DNA of 64,000 nt from Liolophura sinensis (lineage: Eukaryota; Mollusca; Polyplacophora; Chitonida; Chitonidae). Where the stretch lies: the NCBI RefSeq assembly GCF_032854445.1, contig NC_088300.1, positions 76,745,966 to 76,809,965 on the forward strand. The letters are read 5' to 3'. Of the stretch, positions 1 through 9,619 are shown one piece after another. Below the pieces are notes generated by a model. It saw only the letters and a program-made list of their open reading frames with translations, was not told where the DNA came from and ran no database searches. Position 1 is the stretch's first letter. Each line of letters begins with the position of its first letter. The position numbers and the translations under genes are program-made.

Positions 1-305
1 TATATATGCATTCCCTGCAACTATAATAAATATTGATAAATACATGAAATTACAGAAATGACTGTCAGTAATACATCATCTTTTGGTTTGGTCTTAATAC
101 ATTGGTCGTCTGTCAGATGTATTTGTATACTGCTGAAAACATGTCAAAGAGTGCTACATCTATGTTTCACGCTAGTTTCACCTAGTTGTAGCCTTATTTC
201 AGATTTTGTGATAATTAGTGTAAATATCCATGTTATGTTCATTCATCCTGGTGTTCAGTCGGCTATCATTCGTCCAACTCGTGAGGGGGGGGGGGGGGTA
301 CTTAC

Positions 306-395
306 TCCCATCAACAAGAGCCAGGCCAGCAAGAATCAGGAATGGGGCCTCCTTGCCCACAAATTCGTACATTATTCCGCCAAAAGGTGGACCAA
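306..395 (-). CDS. VMAT: VMAT-like exon: 'GPPFGG' loop and TM6; last visible exon
   Basis: This 90-nt exon encodes '[20 protein letters not shown]' and '[10 protein letters not shown]', matching the VMAT GPPFGSVLYEFVGK-APFL segment. The acceptor is CTGTTCTCTAG (397-396) and the donor GTAAGT (305-300). A run of 14 cytosines in the transcript (285-298) starts immediately after the donor. Nothing resembling the next VMAT exon is visible in 1-284, so the gene continues to the left. Confidence 0.92.
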
Positions 396-630
396 CTAGA
401 GAACAGAAGCGAACAAAAGGCTATATAAATACGTCACAGTCATGGGAAAAGACACGAATGCAAGTTAAAGGCGATAATCGATAGAAACATACGTCACAAT
501 ATGTACAACACAGTATCGAAAATATTTTGGAAAAAGTGTGCGGTAAAATTAATTTAATTTATCTCGCTTCATTTAATTCTAGCATATATGTTAACACATT
601 CAAACGTGTATCTATCTACTGGCTACTTAC

Positions 631-723
631 CCAATACCCCGAGAGCCAAACCTCCCAGAGCGATGCCCATAGCGTTACCTCTCTCCCGATCATCCGGGTA
701 TCTGTCAGCCAACATACCCATTC
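631..723 (-). CDS. VMAT: VMAT-like exon: TM4-TM5 cytosolic loop and TM5
   Basis: This 93-nt exon encodes '[20 protein letters not shown]' and '[10 protein letters not shown]'. It contains the MFS-type loop motif ([12 protein letters not shown]), which in VMAT reads LASVYTDDEERG. The acceptor is TTGTTCTTCAG (725-724) and the donor GTAAGT (630-625). The entering glycine codon G|GA is shared with either copy of the duplicated exon. Confidence 0.93.
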
Positions 724-1307
724 CTGAAGAACAACAACAACATTGTGATAATTGACATGTTTTTTGTAATGACTATGACAGGGTTATCACAAGATTTGGG
801 ATTAAAGATCTGAATAAATTGTACCATGCCCATTCATTTGATATTGCAATTAGTCACTAAAAAGAACCAAATCATCGGTGTTTTGGGAAGGAAATTCTTA
901 TGTTCCCTCAGAGAGTCTCGTTATTTTGCAGGTAATACTTCTTTACTCGATGAAGGTGTGATTTTGAAGAATGAATCCTTTAAGTGTATCATTAGCGATG
1001 ATATTGTCTGCGGCTGATCTAAGATATTGAACGTGTCTTCGTTGTTATTATATTTTAATTTATTAGCATATCATCTATAAGGTAACAGTACAACTAACTT
1101 TCAAGATTTCGTTTACCAGAACTTTTGTTCCGACTGACGTCAACAAATTCTGTTGGACCATTCTTGATAATATGAGTGCAACAGACTCGGATTGGAGCTT
1201 GAAGGTTGTCCATATTCTGTGTTATAAAGTAAATCTGTAGCACTGATAGATTTGGTCTGGCCACTCGTACTAGTTACCAGCATTTACAATGCACTCTCTG
1301 ACCCTAC

Positions 1308-1391
1308 CTGATACACTGGAACAGGGCGAGCCGATACCCTGTACCGTCCTGGCCACAAACAACACGTTGTAACTCTCACCGAATGCAAATA
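1308..1391 (-). CDS. VMAT: VMAT-like exon, copy A of the tandem pair (possible alternative exon)
   Basis: The second 84-nt copy differs from copy B at four positions, two of which change residues: SYT to SYN, and GIGSS to GIGSP. The frame is open, phases are identical and the donor G|GTAGGG is kept. The duplication stops at the acceptor: the AG dinucleotide is present (GTTAG, 1393-1392) but the pyrimidine tract is replaced by purine-richer sequence, so this acceptor is weaker. Only 47 nt separate the copies. It may be a mutually exclusive exon, a rarely used exon, or a haplotype artefact of assembly. Confidence 0.7.
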
Positions 1392-1438
1392 CTAACTGTG
1401 GTAGTCACCATCATTTACAATGTGCTCTCTGACCCTAC

Positions 1439-1522
1439 CTGATACACTGGAACAGGACGAGCCGATACCCTGTACCGTTCTGGCCACGAACAACACGGTG
1501 TAACTCTCACCGAATGCAAATA
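1439..1522 (-). CDS. VMAT: VMAT-like exon, copy B of a tandem pair (end of TM3, TM4)
   Basis: This 84-nt exon encodes '[20 protein letters not shown]' followed by 'SSCSSVSG', equivalent to the vertebrate [28 protein letters not shown] region. It has a strong acceptor with a full pyrimidine tract (CCCTTTCTTCTCTGCAG) and the donor G|GTAGGG (1438). The residues SSC agree with the family, so this is probably the ancestral copy. Phases fit the exons at 3251 and 723. Confidence 0.92.
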
Positions 1523-3250
1523 CTGCAGAGAAGAAAGGGAATAATATATCCATCATATGAAAAACGGAAACACTTTGAAACCACTACGCCCAAGTTCTAA
1601 TCGACAAGGTCTGAAATAAATATATCCAACACAACTAAATGAAACCCTACAAGGCGGGTTTTCTTATGGCATCCGATGTTTTACTTATCAGTTTACCATT
1701 CGGTGCTCAGTGTGGCCGTATGCATGTCAAGACACCAAGCATGGAAAGACAATTGTTATTGTGAAGTGCAAGGAAGTGGAGAGCTATTACCTGGAAGTTA
1801 GGTTTGTGTCTTTGTTATCTGTAAACTACCTGAATCACGCTACATGAGAAATGTATTCACGCTAACACATTCCTCGTAAAAACAGGTTGTGCAGCGAGTT
1901 TAATGATCCAGTATATAACATAAATAATTAACATTTGCTAATTCCTATGGATAAGTCTAATGTATTTGTATGACTATCTAAGCTCTTACTTTATGTTTTC
2001 ACAACGTTTATAAATCATGTATTTTAGATGTTCTAAATACAGGAAATAGGATTTTCAATTTGCCCGGAATTACACCACAAGTCATTGTGGATATATTCCA
2101 GGAGCTTAAGCCATGCGAAATAACCAATATCTGTGTGAATTGTATGGAAGATAAGGGGTGATATGTAGCTGGTTATTTTTTTTTGGGGGGGGGGGGGGGG
2201 GGGGGGCGCGGAGACAATGTTCCCTGGGCTGACATGTTGACACAGACGAGCAGTAGTAATACAGGTACAATACATCAGTTTTGTCTCTTGTGCTCCAAAA
2301 CCTAAGTATGCTTGATTGTGTCAATATCAGACTTCCAGTCTCGACGATCCCTTTATAATGATCTATCTTTGCAGAAGAGTGTTCATTGATTCTTTCTGGC
2401 CGTCAGCAAATCATGGGTATAGTCACGTAACGGATTGTTGAAACCTGACGTTTGGGGAAAGAAAACATGAACTGAACAAACGCCTGTTCGATAAACAGAG
2501 GTTTGTTTTTCGTTTTTACATGTGATAAAAATCGCATGAAATGAAACCCTGAGAGATCAATTACACTGTGCAAACGTGGTTTATGTCTGGCGTAAATATG
2601 ACATGCGTTCGTGGCACCACCATATCAGATTGCTCTGTTAAATAGGCCGCCCAGTAGACATACAAGCAAGCATACACTAGTCTGGTGAAGAAGCATATAT
2701 CCAATTTCCAATGTCGCGATTTTTAGTATGAGCCATTCAATGAATAGGTGATGACTCCGGAAAATCTGTCATCAAAAGCACCCGCTGCAGTTTGTTTCCA
2801 ATTTTTTTCTCCCTACCAATTCAAATTTACCAGAAAAAAATGGATTATGGTCCCTGACGACCTAAAACACTTGTCGGTAAAGAACACTGGACATTTTAAC
2901 CGTGACCTGACCATGTTTATTGTGACTGCTGATGCAACCCCAACAACGCCCAACTGCATAATAATTTTGTCTCCTATGCTAATCAAAATTTTGGTGCATA
3001 ATTAATATCATGTTAATTAGTGACAGTTCCAAGACCCCCATTCTAGAATATCTAAATAAGGGCTACAGAAATGAAAGTAACCTCAGCGCTATTTTGTACC
3101 TGTTACACCATTAGGGCACTCTGCTCATAGGCATTGGCTTCAGGTGGACACTTACGAGGAAAATTCTGTATAAGCTCTACTAATGTACAAATGGTTCAAA
3201 AGCATATGAATTCTGATCTGAATAAATACCCATCACACATGTATACTTAC
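1523..3250 (-). other. VMAT intron, no further exon seen
   Basis: The stretch is AT-rich and contains a 22-base G run (2185-2206, C run in the transcript) next to a T run. I see no conserved VMAT segment, no mobile element and no other feature. Confidence 0.6.
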
Positions 3251-3309
3251 TTATGGTTGACACCATCATGACGAAAAAACCGGTAAACATTGGGATACTG
3301 TAGCCAATC
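3251..3309 (-). CDS. VMAT: VMAT-like exon: TM3 segment
   Basis: This 59-nt exon encodes 'IGYSIPMFTGFFVMMVSTI', matching the R-IGYPIP-...-FCIMF-ST stretch of VMAT TM3. It lies between the acceptor TTTCAG (3311-3310) and the donor GTAAGT (3250-3245). It begins in phase 2 and ends in phase 1, compatible with the preceding exon and with both copies of the following duplicated exon. Confidence 0.9.
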
Positions 3310-3704
3310 CTGAAATGCATGGACGATCAACATTCACAAACTGTGATATGGGTAATTATGTCAAGAATTTGATATTGATCTTTGATTTGGTAAAGGGAAG
3401 ATTTGTACTGACGTGTTTCTGTTTTGCTGTATTCACAATTCGTTGCGAATATTTCCTTCAAATGTCCATATTTATAATTCATCTTAACATACTTTCATAG
3501 GAATTCAGAAAAACTAATGTGCACAGCCACGCATTCCGATGGATGTTTGGCCAATAATACAATATACGATATGATAGCCATGTCGATGTGAATAATGTTG
3601 AAATTTCTACCCAGGATAACTCCTTATCCCTAGGTATCAGGCGGGTATTTTCACTTGGTCCATACCAACCTGATAACGCTGATATTAACACCTGGGCTCC
3701 ATAC

Positions 3705-3884
3705 CTGTTTGTGAGGGGCCCAATGAAGGGGTTGGCAATCAGCTGCATGATAGCTTTTGAAGCAAACATAAGTCCCACTTTAACGTTTTCATTGACGAGG
3801 TCAACATGTCTCTGTGAGGCTAGTGACAAACGATTACCCTCTGTCTTGTCGGAACTCTGGGGAACAGCGGAGTTGTTAACACTA
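3705..3884 (-). CDS. VMAT: VMAT-like exon: end of luminal loop 1 and TM2
   Basis: The acceptor TTTTAATCACAG opens the exon, which encodes '[17 protein letters not shown]' followed by '[19 protein letters not shown]' and '[13 protein letters not shown]'. The L-NENV-VGLLFASKA-QLI-NPFIG-LTNR pattern is a hallmark of SLC18 proteins. One further sequon (NNS) lies near the start. The exon is 180 nt, begins with the last base of a split threonine codon and ends AG|GTATGG, so the split arginine codon AG+G joins the exon at 3309. This is one of the best-conserved parts of the gene. Confidence 0.93.
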
Positions 3885-3925
3885 CTGTGATTAAAACACA
3901 CGTAAGAGTTCCGAGGCGAATTTAC
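3885..3925 (-). other. Candidate 41-nt micro-intron in the VMAT luminal loop
   Basis: GTAAAT...TTTTAATCACAG, 41 nt. Without removal the frame ends at TAA inside the donor, and the conserved TM2 segment would be in another frame. Removal joins phase 2 to phase 2 exactly. The alternative is a one- or two-base indel. Confidence 0.55.
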
Positions 3926-4130
3926 GTAGTGCTTTGACATCTGTGCGAAGTATTCATAGCAGCATTGTGGTGCTTCGGTGGTTCCTGTTGAATATCAGAT
4001 ACGTTATAACACACTGTGGTCTCTACGGCCCGAGCGGGGACCGAGCCGTCACCAGACACGTCTACTGCTGACAAGTTGGACAAATCGTACGGATGCTCCA
4101 AGTTGAACATGAAGTTAGGTATGATCGGCA
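3926..4130 (-). CDS. VMAT: VMAT-like exon: luminal loop 1, first part
   Basis: The acceptor TTTGTTTCAG precedes TG CCG ATC ATA CCT, which completes '[10 protein letters not shown]', the end of TM1. The following luminal loop is variable, as in the family, and holds the sequons NLS, NVS and NTS. The reading frame would hit TAA at 3925-3923, but GTAAAT at 3925-3920 fits a splice donor exactly there. Splicing to the acceptor at 3886-3885 restores the frame into the clearly homologous next segment. The exon is 205 nt and its phases agree with both neighbours. The donor is inferred; a frameshift in the loop is the alternative. Confidence 0.8.
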
Positions 4131-5272
4131 CTGAAACAAACGAAAACAATGTGTCATCACTAAATGGCTAATACATGTACATTGTTTCACTCCCTGCTCC
4201 TCTCTCCACATCTTAAAAATACATTTACTCACAATAACGGGCCCTTGTACAGTTGTGCCAGAAATCAGATGTATCCGGACAAAGAAAGAACTTTTCGTTC
4301 ATCTAAGACATATTTAGAAGAAATTTTTAAATAAGAAGCCTTCTTGAAAAGTATTCATGCCGTTGATATTGTTTGTGGATAAGGCGGACTCATGTAAATG
4401 CATTTCGAGTTATAACACGTGCACAAAAAAGACAGAACAGGAAAACTTCACCAAACTCTTCGAAAATGGAAAAAGATGTAATTTTGTAAAAGATTCATTT
4501 TAAAGTATTTTATGAAACTGACACTCTGGGTGTGGCAGAGTATGAAATGTGATAGACAACCGAACAGAGAGGTGAAAATGTGCAGAAGTCTCAATTAAAC
4601 TTATACCAGTTGGAAAACCAGTTGTAAGCCGAGTACTTGGGTAAATGGTTTTAAACGACCTGTAAGGCGGACAAGTTTGGCCAAAGGCTGTGTCCAGATT
4701 CGTCGTCTACACAAGCAATCAATTATACGGTGAAACTATTTTACACAGACGTAGAACGGGTTCTGTCCACAGTGACATGAGAAAAGCGATCACAGTGATT
4801 TATCTGCACGCAGTAAAGAGCAATACAGATTGATCGATGCGAACTGCACGGAGAACCACTAATGCATAGCCGGTCATCTTACGTCAAAAGAGACATTAGC
4901 AGTTAAATATGGCTACATTCGCATTTACGGCCAAAGAGAAAATAATGGAGGATTGCGCAAAGAATGGAAGAGTGCTGCAAAAATTCCATAATATGTCGAA
5001 CATGGCAAATGGGAATCAGGGGTTAATCAGAAAATAGACCATACGGCCCGGAATCTGAACATAACATAAGTGAGCAATGTAATTTATGGCAGACTGTTCT
5101 TAGGAGACCAGATGAAACACCGGATCGATCTTATTTTCAAGTGTTTGAAGACAACTGACTTTGACTGCGAGTAGGTGAGGAGGCTGGGGACACGGTTTAA
5201 TGGCTCGGAAACCTCTCAATTGATACCAGTTTACGACATTCCCCCCCATTCAGGGCAGCCTCCTTCATTATG

Positions 5273-5310
5273 GGCGACTTCCGGGAAGCGAAGCGTTGCC
5301 GGAGTCGCCC
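5273..5310. other. GC-rich hairpin
   Basis: GGCGACTTCCGG and CCGGAGTCGCC form an 11-12 bp stem with one bulge and a loop of about 14 nt, inside AT-rich intron sequence. Its function is unknown. Confidence 0.5.
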
Positions 5311-7689
5311 GGAATTCATGTCACCAATCACAAAGCTTGATGGCCAAGCCATTCTAAAGAGGAAATTGACGGCGTTCGGGCAAAGAATACCTCCTTGAAG
5401 GTCACGTTTTATCGCTTTTTTACAAGGTCATTTTTACCACCATAAATACATCAAAGTTTAATAGATGGACAATGGTTATCGTTCTAAGGGCGTGTCAGAT
5501 TAAAAGTTATGCGTAGTTTTTACAGTCGCGACTGTGATTCATCTTCACAGACATTAGCAGATAAATCAGCATTGCTCGGATAGATTATGATGGCAGCGTG
5601 CCTGTGGCAATCGCAAAATACAAGAGACGCGATTTACAAGTTTGAGTATTCGTGACTGAGAGAGATATAGGCAGAAAGCAGTTGGGGAGGATATCCATTA
5701 CTGCAATGAGAGAGGCTTCCCAGGACAAACGGAACACTGTGCTACTTCACACGTCTTTCATCGATTAATAGAAACTCCACCAACAGCCAAAGAATAATGT
5801 ATGGTTTATATTTGGACAAAGTGACATCCTGGACAGTCTCATTACGTGGAACCTACGATTGTTCACGCTTAGACAACAAACCAGCGACTCGCCTTCATTT
5901 ACCGTATGTGTTCTGCCTGGGTATACCGCTGTCTTCACAGCCACCAAATCCGGTCCAGCATGAACAAATCTGGCATTTAAGGCTCCTGTCTTAATATTAT
6001 GCGTTCATGGATTATCCTAAGAAGGCTTAAAATAATTAAAGCACCTATGATATTTTTCTCTACTAAGATTAACATTGTTCTATATACTATTTTGAGGAAA
6101 ACCACTTGATTCACATAAATCTATGACAAGGTTTAAACCTGGAAAGTCGTCTAGACATAGACCAATTAGGACGTTATTTCAGTCCATTAAGTTTGCTTCG
6201 AAAGTGCAATACCAGGGATCAATTACAGAAAATCCTTAACGCGGTTATAGACTAAGGTCAGAGTAATTCTCTGCATGATGACAGCTGGCATTTTTTCATT
6301 CGTTTGTGGATACTTTTAAGAAAGGTTTTAATAAAGATTTAATTAGACTAGTCTTTTATGTTACATTTATTGGAGAAGAAGTGATGAAATGACCAATTAT
6401 ACTTAAAGAATTTAGGTATACCTCCAGGTAAGGTAATTCACTTGTGTGTCATCAGTGTACTTTTTAGCCGTTAGTTTATAGCGGTATCTCGCTCTGACAT
6501 GGGTCAGCCTAGTTACCAGCTTCGTTTCTAAATTCACCGATCTGAACTGAATCATGGAATTCACTCGTTTTCCATGATTACACTCGTCCTCAACGGGCCA
6601 AGTCTGTACGCCATAAACATAGGTTCTGTTAAACCATTTTGCCTGATGTAAGTCTGACTTCATATTGTTGTCTGTGAGGAGCTGTTCCGTGATATAACAC
6701 TCTATACAAGTAGCGTCCGCCTTCACTTGGACAACTTCTGAACTTAGTCAACCACCATTTTCAATCATGTGATTTTACAGGATTCGTAAATTGTCAAGAG
6801 ATTATTCACTCTGAAAAAGACTGCTATTTATTTGTCTCTTCTAAGTGTTATTTATTTTACTTTTTTCGATATGTTTCTACCGAATATGAAATTGCATAAT
6901 CAAAAATAAAGCTAGGATATGGCTGCGGAAAGTTAGGCCTCTGTTCAATGATTCATTCAACTGGCAACAAGTACAACTGCTATGTCGAGCTTGTAATGTC
7001 AGTATAAATGTGTAATTTCCATCCAAATAACGTATAGTTTTAGACATCTGTTGGCATGAGCAATCTCTTAAACAAACCAATTCATGAGACACATGTACAT
7101 GCAGACGGTTTGTGAATAATAATGCATTCTGCCTCTTATCAAATCGCAGACCTTCTGTGATGACAGAGAAGCAAAAATGGATATGGCTCTTTTGGATAGA
7201 GTTGCTCTTGGCCTCATCTGACACTTGACAGAGCCCCCTCAACCCACCTCTCATGCCCCTCCAGCTCAATATAAATAAATTAAATAAAATTTTGATAACA
7301 GGTTTGAGTGTGTCCATGTCTTGATTTGTATATCGAAGATGCTACTTATCTCCAACCCAATATCACTCTGGTCCTAGCTAATACTGTCCCTAAACTTGGA
7401 ATGAATTTAACACGCATGTCCACTCAAGCCATCATATGTCTTGAAAATGCGAAATGACTCCCATACAAAGATAGTAGAAATGAACCAAGAGGAGTTGTAC
7501 CTCTTACGCCACATCTATTAGGCTCCCAATGAACAATGGCTTTACGCTTAAGTCACTTGAATGTATGCAAGGTTTTACTATCTGGTAATAAGGTTAAGAA
7601 AAATCAGAAGAAATTTCTCTTGCAGTTTGTAGAAAGTAGAAATGTTCCATGAGAAATAGACCAGAAGTACATACTAAGGCCGCAATATA

Positions 7690-7923
7690 CAGCGTGTCCC
7701 AGAAGTCGAGCACCATCCAGATTTTCATTTTTTGTTCTGTGTTTCAGATTTAATGCTGATTTAAAGTTTTTCTCTCTTTCAGAGTTAACTGTGGCTAATA
7801 AACTAACTGTACAAGAAAGAGTTGAATTGGTTTTTATGTTTGGAAGAGATGGGGCAACACACCGCTCAGTAGCTCAAGCATTCAACTTCAACCTTGATGG
7901 TGCGCGACTTCTGAGACACCCTG
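7690..7923 (+). mobile_element. Internally deleted mariner/Tc1-type element (234 bp)
   Basis: The terminal inverted repeats match at 25 of 28 positions; they begin CAGCGTGTCCCAGAAG on the left and CAGGGTGTCTCAGAAG on the right when read inward. A TA dinucleotide flanks both ends (7688-7689 and 7924-7925), the target duplication of the Tc1/mariner superfamily. Between about 7786 and 7890 the plus strand encodes 'LTVQERVELVFMFGRDGA', resembling the N-terminal helix-turn-helix of a DDE transposase. The catalytic part is missing, so the copy is non-autonomous. The coding piece is preceded by a pyrimidine tract and CAG resembling a splice acceptor. Confidence 0.8.
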
Positions 7924-7984
7924 TAAACGTATACTGACTGACCGTAGGCTTTTGTTTGTTTATGTACTTGAATTTCACTAAACA

Positions 7985-8270
7985 CGCTGAAGTTAGCGCC
8001 CAGTTAGGATATTGCTGTACCTGGTGTTGGGTTAGCATATTGCTCCACTTAGCGCCCAGTAAGGATATTGCTGTACCTGGTGTTGGATTAGCGTATTGCT
8101 CCACTTTGTGCCGAGTTTGGATATTGCTGTACTAAGTGTCGATTTAGGATATTAGTGTACTTAGTGCCCAGTTAGGATATTAATGTACTTAGTGCTCAGT
8201 TAGGATATTGCTGTACGTAGTGCCTAGTTAGGGTATTGTTCTACTGTCCTATCCAGTACCCAGTTAGCAC
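7985..8270. repeat. Degenerate ~28-bp tandem array
   Basis: The unit resembles 'gtgcccagttaggatattgctgtactta'-type sequence. About ten copies are seen, and the first ones form 56-bp pairs (alternating 'cctggtgttgg' and 'gcgcccag' halves). Confidence 0.8.
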
Positions 8271-9089
8271 AGTACTGTGTCTAGTGTCCACTTGGAATAC
8301 TGGCGTATGTATTGTCCACTTAACATTCTGTATATTGTTCAGTTAGGATAATGCTATACACAGTCACTGGGCCATGATCTAGTCTGGAATGGCCTAAGCT
8401 GTCCATGAATCTTATTTATAATTTAGTCAAGCTGTAGACATCAAATCACAACCACCCCCTCCGCCACCCGCTGTTTCGTTCCGCCTTCTATACTGGTTAA
8501 ATTCAGTACGGCGGTAGCCTTAGCTAAGGTATCAGAGAGTTTGAAATATCAGCTTTGGGTAATGCAAGTCAATTAGTGTTGATTTCAGGACTAAGGTTAG
8601 CACCCCTTGTATCTTGGATATCAATCTCGGTGTCATTTCCCTTAACGATTATAGATCGTCATCAAAGTAGGAGAAATCCAGCCGTTCTTTTAACTGGGTG
8701 AAACGCTCAGTTTCGATTTCAGCTGATACTGTACACTTTCAAACTATAGGCCTACTTAATAATGTGTTGGCTGCGGGTTCAGCTTACCACGATGTGTACT
8801 TTGCTTTTTATACTATGAGAGTCTTGGCAGTAGTATACACTAACCACGTTCTGGTAATGTGAGATTCCCGGCAGCAGGATAGGCTTCATGTATAAGTACA
8901 GAGAATTAACGCTGTATATCCATCCGACTGGACTTCCTATTGCTTTCAAGTGAAAAGCCGTGGGAATCTTTATGCAGGCAGTGGAAATGGTGAGCCCGCA
9001 ACTGTGAGCCCTTGACAGATACAGTTCATGTCGGCTTAGTGGTGCTTTATGGCTTATGTGGCAGACTTCTCGACCATTGTGAACAGTAT

Positions 9090-9362
9090 GTTGCTTATGG
9101 TGGGTGTGCTGCTTATGGCGCGTGTTGCTTACGACGTGTGTTGCTTATGGCCTGTGTGTTTCGCGTGGCGTTTATGTTGCTTATTTCGGGTGTGTTGCTT
9201 AAGGATGTATTGCTTATGACCTGTGTGTTGCGTACGGCAGGGATGTTGACCTGTGTGTTTCTTGTCGCGTGACAGTGTTACCTAAAGCGTGTGTGTTGCT
9301 TATGGCGTGTGTGTTTCTTGTGGCGTATGTGTTGCTTATGGCGTGTGTGTTGCTTATGACAT
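9090..9362. repeat. Degenerate ~16-18-bp array (GTGTGTTGCTTATGGC)
   Basis: The motif 'gtgtgttgcttatggc' and variants repeat irregularly up to the VMAT coding exon. The array ends next to a partial copy of that exon's splice donor. Confidence 0.75.
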
Positions 9363-9370
9363 GTGGCGGA

Positions 9371-9410
9371 CTTACCGACTGTGATCAGTAGTATGCTGTT
9401 TATAGTGTAC
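9371..9410 (-). pseudogene. Partial copy of the VMAT TM1 exon end with its splice donor
   Basis: 'cttaccgactgtg' occurs at 9371 and, 66 bp on, at 9437 where it is the real exon end. The similarity extends with mismatches into the exon; the minus strand reads 'NSILLITV' followed by GTAAGT, against 'DNMLLTTV' in the real exon. It is probably a degenerate 66-bp duplication or a repeat-derived decoy donor. Confidence 0.45.
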
Positions 9411-9441
9411 GTGCTGCTAATCGTGTATCCGGCCTACTTAC

Positions 9442-9619
9442 CGACTGTGGTGAGCAGCATGTTATCCAGGAACAGAGCTATAAACACTATTATTAGGACG
9501 AGTTTGCGAGATTGCTGGCACTTCCCTAGGCAATTGCTGATGCATGTTGGCATGTTATAGTTCCTCAACGTCATTCTGGCTTTTCTTCACTTCCGTCACT
9601 CACACAGCCAGATTCTAAA
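9442..9619 (-). CDS. VMAT: VMAT-like first coding exon (start codon, TM1)
   Basis: A strong acceptor (TGTGTCTCATTTCAG, ending at 9620) opens an exon with 45 nt of 5' UTR. The ATG at 9574-9572 is the first one after an in-frame TGA upstream. A second in-frame ATG lies seven codons on. The protein starts with a short cytosolic N-terminus containing 'GKCQQSRKLV', then TM1 'LIIVFIALFLDNMLLTTV'. The aspartate in DNMLL is the TM1 acidic residue that binds the substrate amine in VMATs. The exon closes at CGACTG-equivalent donor G|GTAAGT (9441-9436) in phase 1; the split valine codon GTG is completed by the next exon at 4130. Confidence 0.92.

Larger units (their letters stand above)
1271..1524 (-). 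repeat. 131-bp tandem duplication containing a complete coding exon
   Basis: The copies lie at about 1271-1393 and 1402-1524 with an exact 131-bp offset. Each includes the 84-nt exon, its donor and about 37 nt of downstream intron. The boundary on the acceptor side falls just past the AG. Four differences in the 84 exon bases, all compatible with an open frame, point to a fairly recent event. Confidence 0.95.
4131..9441 (-). other. VMAT intron 1 of the coding region, 5.3 kb
   Basis: It holds a GC-rich hairpin (5273-5310), a mariner-type element (7690-7923) and two degenerate short-period arrays (7985-8270 and 9090-9362). Minus-strand open frames at 6412-6726 and 6877-7317 match nothing I recognise and lack splice or composition support. 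The rest shows nothing. Confidence 0.5.
306..9619 (-). other. VMAT: Gene: vesicular monoamine transporter-like (SLC18), 5' part, exons scattered over 9.3 kb
   Basis: This is a proton-coupled antiporter of the SLC18 branch of the major facilitator superfamily; such proteins load monoamines into synaptic vesicles. Exons chain with matching phases at 9619-9442, 4130-3926, 3884-3705, 3309-3251, 1522-1439 or 1391-1308, 723-631 and 395-306, giving about 281 residues, roughly half of the usual ~520. Visible family marks are TM1 'FLDNMLLTTVVPIIP' with the conserved aspartate, a luminal loop with several N-glycosylation sequons, '[14 protein letters not shown]' in TM2, '[16 protein letters not shown]', the MFS loop '[12 protein letters not shown]', and 'GPPFGG'. 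The LLTTVVPIIP form favours VMAT over the acetylcholine transporter, whose equivalent is of the LYMVIVPIVP type. The C-terminal exons lie to the left of the window. Oddities are a tandemly duplicated exon and a possible 41-nt intron. Confidence 0.93.

Noticed and set aside
6412-7317. Two minus-strand open frames of 104 and 146 codons inside the VMAT intron
   Set aside because: No recognisable domain, biased composition typical of AT-rich non-coding DNA, no splice support.
306-9574. Vesicular acetylcholine transporter as the identity of the left gene
   Set aside because: The TM1-end motif LLTTVVPIIP and the TM4 region fit VMAT rather than VAChT.
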